Made by a program: the position numbers and the translations under genes. From a virus: a stretch of DNA of 21,362 nt. This document shows positions 16,513 to 21,362 of the stretch, piece after piece. The stretch lies in IMG/VR virus record IMGVR_UViG_3300025853_000796, positions 1 to 21,362 of that record. One strand, 5' to 3'. The notes below the pieces were generated by a model that saw only the letters and a list, made by a program, of their open reading frames with translations, was not told where the DNA came from and did no database searches. Each line of letters begins with the position of its first letter. Within the stretch, counting starts at the first letter, position 1.

Positions 16513-16814
16513 TAGTTTAAGGATATGCCCATATCTCCAAGGAGGTCGCTCAGGTCTATATCGTCGTCGTCAGTGTAGGCACTGTCCATAATCTCTTTCA
16601 CTGCTTCGAGTTCGTGACGACTTTCTAGGTTAAAGCTATACATAGTTTTCATCTCAGCTTCGTCATCACCGCGCTCGATTGCGTCGTGGTCAAGAACTCC
16701 GACTACAATAGACGCTATAGTGCGTTCTTTCATGTCAAATTCATGGATCGTCTCCTCCATCTTCTTGACGAGAGAGTACATTTCGGCAAAGAAGAGGGTG
16801 TCTTTAGGGCTCAT
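16512..16814 (-). CDS. Acidic protein of unknown function (100 aa)
   Basis: A 100-residue protein, first gene of the leftward operon, starting MSPKDTLFFAEMYSLVKKME. It is mostly helical and very acidic at the end (AYTDDDDIDLSDLLGDMGIS). No motif identifies a function. The start ATG at 16814 lies about 20 bases after a TATATTTG box, and the divergent plus-strand regulator begins 40 bases away, so this gene is likely controlled by that regulator. Its stop overlaps the next start (TAATG). The acidic tail might mimic nucleic acid or bind a basic partner; this is speculation. Confidence 0.7.
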   Translation of the reverse strand: MSPKDTLFFAEMYSLVKKMEETIHEFDMKERTIASIVVGVLDHDAIERGDDEAEMKTMYSFNLESRHELEAVKEIMDSAYTDDDDIDLSDLLGDMGISLN

Positions 16815-16831
16815 GATGTAAATTTGTTTAC

Positions 16832-16854
16832 TTCAAATATACGACACATTTGAA
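16832..16854. promoter_or_regulatory. Divergent promoter with perfect inverted repeat (candidate operator)
   Basis: TTCAAAT (16832-16838) and ATTTGAA (16848-16854) form a perfect 7-bp inverted repeat with a 9-base spacer, ending at the base before the plus-strand ATG (16855). The left arm overlaps the minus-strand box TATATTTG (16841-16834) for the acidic-protein operon. The right arm includes a weaker plus-strand box CACATTTG, with TTTG 18 bases before it (16823-16826) as a possible -33 element. A dimeric regulator, plausibly the adjacent gene product, could bind here and control both directions. Confidence 0.55.
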
Positions 16855-17274
16855 ATGCCGAAATCTACTGTAAAAAAAACTAGGTTATTCAGGGAGTTTT
16901 CTATGCTTCCAGAAAAATACGTAAAGCATAACCACCTTAAAAATTTGCGTAGCGCAACAAACGATTTTTTAGATGCTAATCCTGATCTAACTAAATCGTA
17001 TTTGTACCTGTTGTTATTCGTCTACGACCTAGAGTTTTTTACTATCTCTTGGGTAGCAGAAGAATATGGAATGAATAGAAAAAACTTAGCTGACAGGATG
17101 ATCTACCCACTTTTAGCTTTAGGGTATTTATACAAGCACTTTGATAAGCTTACTCCTTCGCAAACCCTAGAAGACCATTTGTTCAGAGACGAGACTAAAT
17201 ACAATTACAGGGTTAGGTACGCTTTGTCTCAGAAAGGTAGGATGGCAGTGCAACGTTTTTATAACTCACTTTAG
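16855..17274 (+). CDS. Winged-helix-like putative transcription regulator
   Basis: The only plus-strand gene, 139 residues. A basic N-terminus (MPKSTVKKTRLFREF) is followed by helices, then a helix-turn-helix-like segment FTISWVAEEYGMNRKNLADR (about 62-81) and a wing-like region ending YNYRVRYALSQKGRMAVQRF. The closing ALSQKG pattern resembles the final strand and helix of MarR-type winged-helix proteins. It is divergent from the acidic-protein operon across an inverted repeat and convergent with the Ig-domain gene, whose stop codon overlaps its own (shared bases 17272-17273). I infer a DNA-binding regulator acting on the neighbouring divergent promoter. A structural role is possible. Confidence 0.6.
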   Translation: MPKSTVKKTRLFREFSMLPEKYVKHNHLKNLRSATNDFLDANPDLTKSYLYLLLFVYDLEFFTISWVAEEYGMNRKNLADRMIYPLLALGYLYKHFDKLTPSQTLEDHLFRDETKYNYRVRYALSQKGRMAVQRFYNSL

Positions 17275-18461
17275 TCTTTAACCTCTATCTTAATCGACTT
17301 GATGTACACACTATCTCCTGGAGCAGCAAAATCCTCAAGCTCGTTCTCAAAATAAAAACCAAGGAATACACCGTTATTTGACTTACCTACTTCAAACACC
17401 TCGTTATGAAGGGTGTCAAAATCAGTAGGGTCATCAGAAAAAGTATAAACCAATGCGGTGTTACCACTTCGAATAAAATCCATAGTGTTAGTTTGGTCGT
17501 TAGTTGAAGGGTATATATACTCCAACGTGATCTTAACGTCACCGTTTGGTATTACATCGTCTAGTTGATAAGGATCACTTGAAGCGTTGCTCCAAAAATC
17601 AGAGTCATAAAAATAAAGAAGGTTCTCTGTATTGTCGTTTTGCTTTAACTTTAATAAGTTGGTGTAAGTAGTGGAACCTATAGTGTAAGATTGACCAGCA
17701 GTGATAGTTGCGTATGAAGCTGAAGCTTGCCAGTTTTCAGTAGTGCTAAAGGAATTTGATTCGTATACAGTGGTGTAAGTTACTCCTGGGGCTGGAGAAG
17801 TTTTAGTCCAGTTGAAATCGCCAGAAGCCGTATTGCTGTTTAATGCAGAATCTGTAAACACCCCAGCGTTAACTTTTATTACACAATTTCCATCAGCGGT
17901 TGGGGTGAATGTAGCGGTGTAAACCTTACCCGAACCAGTAAACCCTGAAATTGTACCATTAACCACGGTAATATCTGCAGAAGCAAAGTTTGTGGTATTC
18001 TCCGAAGATGTAAATGTCAAGGAAATTGATTCATCATCAGAAGAATCTCCATTGGAAACTTCGGTTGCCGTAATCGACATTGTAGGAGCAACAGCATCAT
18101 ATGTCCAATTGAACTCGTCGGCTGCAGTATTATTATTACCTGCGGCATCGGTAAAAGTCCCTGCTGCAACATTAATGGTGCAAGCACCTGAAGCTGTCGG
18201 GGTGAATGTCGCTGTATACGTCTTGCCCGAACCAGTAAATCCAGATATTGTGCCGTTTGTTACGGTAATGTCTGATGCGACAAAATTCGTCGTGATTTCC
18301 GATGACTTAAAAGTCAAAGAAAGAGTTAAATCCGACGAGGTGTCCCCATCAGTCACCTCGCTTGCCGTAATTGTAATATACGGAGCTACGGTGTCAACAA
18401 ATTCACCCGCAACGACACCTATTGCGCTCGATTTAGTTCCGTTTACACCTAGTCCTAGCAT
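17271..18461 (-). CDS. Two-Ig-domain surface-type protein with C-terminal beta domain
   Basis: A 396-residue protein starting MLGLGVNGTKSS. Residues about 26-121 and 125-219 are two tandem bacterial Ig-like domains with a 99-residue period; both carry TISGFTGSGK, YTATFTPTA and FNWT, and resemble Big-type domains in Bacteroidetes surface proteins. Residues about 226-396 form a different Asp/Asn/Thr-rich beta domain (SFSTTENWQASASYATITAG, DSVYIKSIKIEVKD) that may be a jelly roll, perhaps carbohydrate-binding. A promoter box lies 4 bases before the ATG. No signal peptide, so a virion protein is more likely than a secreted one. Ig-like domains of this sort often decorate phage heads or tails and bind glycans weakly. 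Confidence 0.75.
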   Translation of the reverse strand: MLGLGVNGTKSSAIGVVAGEFVDTVAPYITITASEVTDGDTSSDLTLSLTFKSSEITTNFVASDITVTNGTISGFTGSGKTYTATFTPTASGACTINVAAGTFTDAAGNNNTAADEFNWTYDAVAPTMSITATEVSNGDSSDDESISLTFTSSENTTNFASADITVVNGTISGFTGSGKVYTATFTPTADGNCVIKVNAGVFTDSALNSNTASGDFNWTKTSPAPGVTYTTVYESNSFSTTENWQASASYATITAGQSYTIGSTTYTNLLKLKQNDNTENLLYFYDSDFWSNASSDPYQLDDVIPNGDVKITLEYIYPSTNDQTNTMDFIRSGNTALVYTFSDDPTDFDTLHNEVFEVGKSNNGVFLGFYFENELEDFAAPGDSVYIKSIKIEVKD

Positions 18462-18465
18462 AGCG

Positions 18466-18473
18466 CAAATATA
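18466..18473 (-). promoter_or_regulatory. Promoter box abutting the Ig-protein start
   Basis: Minus strand TATATTTG followed by CGCT and the ATG at 18461. Only 4 bases separate box and start codon, so the transcript would begin at or very near the ATG (leaderless). The same 15-base arrangement occurs before the gene starting at 20400. Confidence 0.55.
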
Positions 18474-18478
18474 AGTAA

Positions 18479-18613
18479 TTATCTGCCTTGCCCTTTATAA
18501 GCCTTTTTGTAGTTCTTGCTACGCTTGCTACTAGACGTTTTTGTCTTCGCGTGGACTCCAGGACGATTTACGTTACGCTCTTGTGGAGCATAGTTATTTA
18601 CTTGCTTTGCCAT
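18479..18613 (-). CDS. Small very basic protein (44 aa)
   Basis: A 44-residue protein from an ATG at 18613 that overlaps the stop of the M15 peptidase gene (TAATG), ending 17 bases before the Ig-domain gene. The sequence starts MAKQVNNYAPQERNVNRPGV and continues HAKTKTSSSKRSKNYKKAYK to a final GQGR. With many Lys and Arg residues and almost no hydrophobic core, it is probably disordered and binds nucleic acid. I recall similar short R-P-G-x-H-A-K-T-K-T proteins in other phages, but the function is unknown. Confidence 0.7.
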   Translation of the reverse strand: MAKQVNNYAPQERNVNRPGVHAKTKTSSSKRSKNYKKAYKGQGR

Positions 18614-19074
18614 TATATGTTCTTGTAATAAACTCCCTTGCTATCCCTGTATGCTCTCCTAAGCTGTTTTCTATTTTGCCCCGTCTCTTTATAAGATACA
18701 TGCACCCAGTTAGGCTCTTCGTCATCCCCGAACTCCCAGATCATCTGGTCCCACTCCAGGTTATTCTTGATGTAGTTGAATATCTCTGCGTTCGTCACCT
18801 TCCCGTAGATATCGGCGTCTATGTCGAGCGCCTCTCCAATCATATGCTGAGAGTACTTACTCCCCCCTATCGCCTTATTTAACTCTTTGCATCGATACCC
18901 TGAACTCACACCGATTGGTACACCGAAGTGATCACGCACAGGCTGGAATATATTTTCCGCTACGGCACGCAAATTATTAATCTCCCACTGCTCAGGTTCA
19001 TTTTTTATTCCCAGGCGTGTGGCCGTGTTTGATTTCGTTGCCTCTTTTAGAGACAGGTTTTTGCTTAATTTCAT
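18613..19074 (-). CDS. M15-family peptidase (candidate endolysin)
   Basis: A 153-residue protein from the ATG at 19074; a TTG four codons upstream was not chosen. It has the hallmarks of Peptidase_M15: SSGYRCKELNKAIGG (57-71) with substrate-binding R61; SQHMIGEALDID (75-86) with zinc ligands H77 and D84; MIWEF (111-115) with probable catalytic E114; and PNWVHVSY with the third zinc ligand H125. Such enzymes cut peptidoglycan peptides as D-Ala-D-Ala or L-Ala-D-Glu peptidases. No signal peptide or cell-wall-binding domain is visible, so release would need a holin, or the enzyme may act from the virion. It is coupled to the next small gene by TAATG. Confidence 0.88.
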   Translation of the reverse strand: MKLSKNLSLKEATKSNTATRLGIKNEPEQWEINNLRAVAENIFQPVRDHFGVPIGVSSGYRCKELNKAIGGSKYSQHMIGEALDIDADIYGKVTNAEIFNYIKNNLEWDQMIWEFGDDEEPNWVHVSYKETGQNRKQLRRAYRDSKGVYYKNI

Positions 19075-19141
19075 TTTTATTTGCAACCCACGAAGGGTTA
19101 ATACGTTTCAGTCTAGGGTTGAAGTAGTTCTTGCTACCCAA
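18998..19141 (-). CDS. Possible TTG-start small protein overlapping the peptidase start
   Basis: Directly after the stop of the 63-residue gene, a TTG in the same frame opens a 47-codon ORF ending at TGA (19000-18998). It begins (M)GSKNYFNPRLKRINPSW and continues VANKNEIKQKPVSKRG, basic and protein-like; the last 25 codons overlap the peptidase gene in another frame. It fills the otherwise empty 67-base gap. The weak start and overlap make it doubtful. Confidence 0.3.
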   Translation of the reverse strand: MGSKNYFNPRLKRINPSWVANKNEIKQKPVSKRGNEIKHGHTPGNKK

Positions 19142-19333
19142 TTAAAGCTTTGCTTCAAGGTCAGAAATTCTTCTCTGTATGTTTTTGATCTCTGAGGCCT
19201 TTTCCGTATCAGACATTGTTGTATTTCTGTTGATTACTCCGATCTCTCCTTTAAGCGCTTTGATTCTGTACCTAATGGCTCTTTTTTCCTCCTCTGTTAG
19301 CGGGTTGCCCGTATTTTTCTTTACTACTTTCAT
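19142..19333 (-). CDS. Small coiled-coil protein (63 aa)
   Basis: A 63-residue protein starting MKVVKKNTGNPLTEEEKRAI. It is almost entirely helical and charged (RYRIKALKGEIGVINRNTTM, then KNIQRRISDLEAKL), probably two helices around an N-R-N-T-T-M-S-D turn. The start ATG overlaps the TGA stop of the previous gene (ATGA junction), so the two are translationally coupled. No family recognised. A structural or scaffolding partner of the upstream protein is possible from the coupling only. Confidence 0.7.
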   Translation of the reverse strand: MKVVKKNTGNPLTEEEKRAIRYRIKALKGEIGVINRNTTMSDTEKASEIKNIQRRISDLEAKL

Positions 19334-20400
19334 CGTTGTTTTTTTACTGGTCTCATTCGACCTTTAGGATCTATACCCATACCTGGGCGATCAGATAATT
19401 TTTCAAGTAAGTCTTGCATTCTGGAAGCTCCAGGCCCAGCTTGAGTATCTCTAGCGACATCCATTGCTTCAGCTCTTAGCATATCTGCTTCAGCTTCTGC
19501 TGCGTCAAGAGCCCAAGTGCCATCTCCAAGAGGATAGATTCTGTAATCCAAGTCCTCGATCAAGTTGTCTCTCGTAGGGTTACCATATGTATGCCAGTCG
19601 CCAAATACAGGAACTACCCTTCCGTCACCCAAGTCCATACTTACGTACTGATTACCCTCTGGGGTAGTCTTAATAGGACCTACAGCGTACTGACCAGCTA
19701 CCTTCTTAGTACCTTCTTTTACTTCCCCTCCTTGCTCGTACTTATTGCCGTAGGCGTTACGCTTGTATTGGTTCAACCTCTCCAAGAGATCTTCAGTGGG
19801 TGATGCACCCATACCACCCCTAGCTTCTTCAGCCATATATTCCGCTTTCTCCATCCCAGCCTGTGCCTGAGTTTGTTCTTCGTCGAGCTCGTATGAACCG
19901 TCTCCAGTAGGACGAATAATGTAATCATGTTCATCGTGAAGAAACCTGGATCTAGAGTTGCTGTATTTACTGAAATCACCGTAAACCTTCACAGCACCTT
20001 TGTCTTTCCATTCTTGATCCGAAGAATTTGACGGCAAACCATCGGCATCTCCTGCATACCAGACAAAGGTTCCTTTGTCGTCGCTTCTGATTTCAGAAGT
20101 CTCTTGGCCGTACATGCGCTCACCGAGCCTGTTACTTGGGAATCTGCCTTTTACTTCTCCTCCTTGCTCGTACTTTAATCCCTTGTCCATAGCGGAATAC
20201 CGTCTATTCGCTTCTCGAATGATTGGATTTGGGTTCGGATTCCGACGTCTATCCATATCAAACTCAGCTATAGAGCTAACAGCTCCAGGGCGATTGTCAC
20301 GATAACCATAATCTTGCCTAATCAGCAATGGCTCTCGACTTTGAACAGACGACATTCTGCTCGGCTGCGGACGACTGGTTCTTTTCTTTGGTTTTGGCAT
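19330..20400 (-). CDS. Protein with internal duplication and YEQGGEV motifs (356 aa)
   Basis: Start chosen at the ATG at 20400 (MPKPKKRTSRPQ), 4 bases after a TATATTTG box; a longer upstream reading to 20469 would overlap the preceding gene. The protein has two related halves. Unit 1 (about 77-215) and unit 2 (about 221-337) each begin YEQGGEVK, contain V-(Y/F)-G-D-(F/W) and a DY-x-I-x-P-x-GDG segment, then an acidic Ala/Glu helix with (M/P)GAS and DLLE. The basic Arg/Pro/Asn-rich N-terminus (1-75) is probably disordered. No enzymatic motif. Similar GGEV-type tags occur in phage virion-associated proteins, so a structural or internal virion protein is my best guess. Confidence 0.7.
   Translation of the reverse strand: MPKPKKRTSRPQPSRMSSVQSREPLLIRQDYGYRDNRPGAVSSIAEFDMDRRRNPNPNPIIREANRRYSAMDKGLKYEQGGEVKGRFPSNRLGERMYGQETSEIRSDDKGTFVWYAGDADGLPSNSSDQEWKDKGAVKVYGDFSKYSNSRSRFLHDEHDYIIRPTGDGSYELDEEQTQAQAGMEKAEYMAEEARGGMGASPTEDLLERLNQYKRNAYGNKYEQGGEVKEGTKKVAGQYAVGPIKTTPEGNQYVSMDLGDGRVVPVFGDWHTYGNPTRDNLIEDLDYRIYPLGDGTWALDAAEAEADMLRAEAMDVARDTQAGPGASRMQDLLEKLSDRPGMGIDPKGRMRPVKKQR
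19717..20175 (-). repeat. Direct repeat marking an internal gene duplication
   Basis: A stretch of about 27 bases at 19717-19743 recurs at 20149-20175 with a single difference. It encodes the two YEQGGEVK copies. The flanking codons are also related at protein level, consistent with a tandem duplication of about 430 bases that has since diverged. Confidence 0.7.
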
Positions 20401-20404
20401 AGCG

Positions 20405-20412
20405 CAAATATA
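20405..20412 (-). promoter_or_regulatory. Promoter box abutting the duplicated-protein start
   Basis: Minus strand TATATTTG, then CGCT and the ATG at 20400, identical to the arrangement at 18466-18473. Lies in the 13-base gap after the stop of the 74-residue gene. Suggests a leaderless transcript. Confidence 0.55.
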
Positions 20413-20413
20413 C

Positions 20414-20638
20414 TTACTTTTTCTTAGGCGTATTTTTATACAATTGCTTGATAGCCTTTCGAGTAGCAATGTAATTACCCTTTACTTCTTTCTTTTTTTC
20501 CCTTACCTCGCTCATAGCACGCTTACCAGCAGCCTTTGCTCTGGGGTCATCGTGTCTCTTGAGGTTTTTAGCCACAGCTTTCTGTCTCTCGACAGCTTTT
20601 CTAGCGATCTGTCTGGCTTGTTTGCGTATACCTGGCAT
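20414..20638 (-). CDS. Lysine/arginine-rich small protein (74 aa)
   Basis: A 74-residue, strongly basic, helical protein (MPGIRKQARQIARKAVERQK, ending QLYKNTPKKK). Lys, Arg and Ala dominate, with few hydrophobic residues, suggesting nucleic-acid binding or a packaged internal protein. It begins 2 bases after the stop of the 77-residue gene and ends 13 bases before the 356-residue gene. No known domain is recognised. Confidence 0.7.
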   Translation of the reverse strand: MPGIRKQARQIARKAVERQKAVAKNLKRHDDPRAKAAGKRAMSEVREKKKEVKGNYIATRKAIKQLYKNTPKKK

Positions 20639-20640
20639 AA

Positions 20641-20874
20641 TTACATGTTCTTGTAGACGGTCTTCTTCTTGTTGACCTTCGTGTAACCGTTTTTGGTTAC
20701 CGTCTTATCGTTAATACGCTTAATAGGGTTACTAGAGTCGGTACCCTTAGCCTTAAAAGTCATCTTAGATTTGCCTTTGCGATCCTTGATCACTTCTTTG
20801 CCTTTTACCGCTAGTTTTTGACCGTCTACTTCGACGTCAAATGTGCCTTTACGGACTCTTTTTTTAGCTTTCAT
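20641..20874 (-). CDS. Small basic beta-type protein (77 aa)
   Basis: A 77-residue protein starting at the ATG at 20874 (MKAKKRVRKGTFDVEVDGQK). An upstream in-frame ATG (21066) would overlap the preceding gene by 160 bases and add a Cys/Trp-rich stretch that looks like frame noise, so the short form is chosen. It is rich in Lys and Val/Thr (KGKSKMTFKAKG, KKKTVYKNM) with strand-turn patterns. The 31-base leader is purine-rich (AAGAAAAAGAACAAAAAG) with no good Shine-Dalgarno site. No function recognised; the basic charge fits DNA or RNA binding. Confidence 0.65.
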   Translation of the reverse strand: MKAKKRVRKGTFDVEVDGQKLAVKGKEVIKDRKGKSKMTFKAKGTDSSNPIKRINDKTVTKNGYTKVNKKKTVYKNM

Positions 20875-20905
20875 CGCTTCTTTTTGTTCTTTTTCTTGAT
20901 AATCA

Positions 20906-21362
20906 TCAGTTGATGTCTCTGGACATCTTAATAACCCTGTATGCTGCACCTCCTGGTTCGTAAATAGATCCTGCACCTCCTGGTTCGTAAGTAGCATTAA
21001 CCAGCCATTCATCCAGGACATCGCTAGCCACTCCAGCTTCATCAAAAATCTTGTACAGTGATTCACTGTCTAATGGTTCGTCTGGGTAATTCTTCCTAGC
21101 CATTCTATACACATCATCAGCTGCTTGCTTGACTGGTTGTCCAGATTTAACAGCCCCCATTAAAGCCTGAATACCCTTCTTTCCAACAGACTTCAAAAAC
21201 TGAGGCCCTAATCCAAGCAAGGCTGTAATTGGGTCTTCTGTGCTCTCTACTCTTCCGCTGTAAGAAGCAGGGTAACCAAGCATTTCTTCTTCGTCCTTTC
21301 TTTTGGCCATTCTTTCGAATTGATTTCTCTCCATCAAAGCCTCGAAAAGCCTAGGATCTACA
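20906..21362 (-). CDS. Protein with YEPGGA repeats, 5' end beyond right edge
   Basis: The frame is open from the window edge to a stop at 20906. An ATG at 21334 exists, but codons before it (VDPRLFEAL) read as a continuous protein, so the true start probably lies outside the window. Visible are a Lys/Glu-rich helix (RMAKRKDEEEML), a hydrophobic helix (PITALLGLGPQFLKSVGKKG), a further helical region (DDVYRMARKNYPDEPL) and a tail with two YEPGGA copies separated by GSI. The motif resembles the YEQGGEV of the 356-residue protein, suggesting a shared role. No known family. Confidence 0.65.
   Translation of the reverse strand, partial: VDPRLFEALMERNQFERMAKRKDEEEMLGYPASYSGRVESTEDPITALLGLGPQFLKSVGKKGIQALMGAVKSGQPVKQAADDVYRMARKNYPDEPLDSESLYKIFDEAGVASDVLDEWLVNATYEPGGAGSIYEPGGAAYRVIKMSRDIN
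20944..20990 (-). repeat. 27-bp-spaced perfect 20-base direct repeat
   Basis: The same 20 bases occur at 20944-20963 and 20971-20990 and encode the two YEPGGA copies. The in-frame 27-base period keeps the reading frame. Confidence 0.75.

Noticed and set aside
19085-19099. Small inverted repeat AACCC/GGGTT before the peptidase gene as a terminator
   Set aside because: No T-run follows on the minus strand and the stem is only 5 bp; it may also be coding.
20401-20469. N-terminal extension of the 356-residue protein
   Set aside because: It runs through the promoter box and into the 74-residue gene; the ATG at 20400 has a clean context.
20875-21066. N-terminal extension of the 77-residue gene to an upstream ATG
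   Set aside because: It would overlap the preceding gene, whose frame reads as the coding one there; the extension looks like frame noise.
1-21362. Defence system, diversity-generating retroelement or integrase
   Set aside because: I found no reverse transcriptase, recombinase, nuclease-toxin pair or variable-repeat signature in any frame.

Overview
The window is a gene-dense stretch of a tailed bacteriophage genome (Caudoviricetes), probably an uncultivated marine phage infecting a Bacteroidetes (flavobacterial) host. A large terminase and a portal protein show that it is a tailed phage. The host inference rests on promoter-like boxes reading TATATTTG, which match the Bacteroidetes -7 consensus TAnnTTTG, on the lack of Shine-Dalgarno sequences in front of most genes (A/T-rich leaders instead), and on the terminase and portal, which recall those of crAss-like and Cellulophaga phages. 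The crAss-like link is from memory of motifs and is not proven here.

Layout: almost everything is read from the minus strand, so the order of transcription runs from the right edge to the left. Right part (about 21362 to 18461): small basic and repeat-bearing proteins of unknown role, a 356-residue protein with an internal duplication, a coiled-coil protein, an M15-type peptidase (candidate endolysin), a small basic protein, and a two-Ig-domain surface-type protein. The only plus-strand gene, a winged-helix-like putative regulator (16855-17274), follows. It faces away from an acidic-protein operon across a tiny divergent promoter region that holds a perfect inverted repeat. Middle part (16814 to 13593): two small unknown proteins, a GroES-like co-chaperonin, a coiled-coil protein, a hidden 54-residue ORF, two tRNA genes (CAU and Arg-UCU), a small membrane protein, a zinc-ribbon protein and a GT-B glycosyltransferase. 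Left part (13596 to 1): terminase large subunit, portal, a small Ig-like beta-sandwich protein, three consecutive collagen-like fibre proteins, a beta-rich structural protein, a fibre protein with 40-residue repeats, two small proteins and a second repeat-type fibre protein that runs off the left edge.

How the genes work together: terminase and portal form the packaging motor. The long series after the portal probably builds virion appendages: collagen-like stalks with paralogous C-terminal modules, one of which carries a dockerin/EF-hand-like calcium loop, plus repeat-rich fibres. The glycosyltransferase overlaps the terminase start and could decorate the Gly-Pro-Thr stalks. The co-chaperonin probably helps fold virion proteins through a host GroEL. 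Many adjacent genes share a TAATG or ATGA stop/start junction, suggesting translational coupling in a system without Shine-Dalgarno sites. Two genes begin only 4 bases after a promoter box and may be leaderless. I saw no rRNA, insertion sequence, CRISPR array, integrase, reverse transcriptase or polymerase gene, and no gap over 300 bases without a gene.
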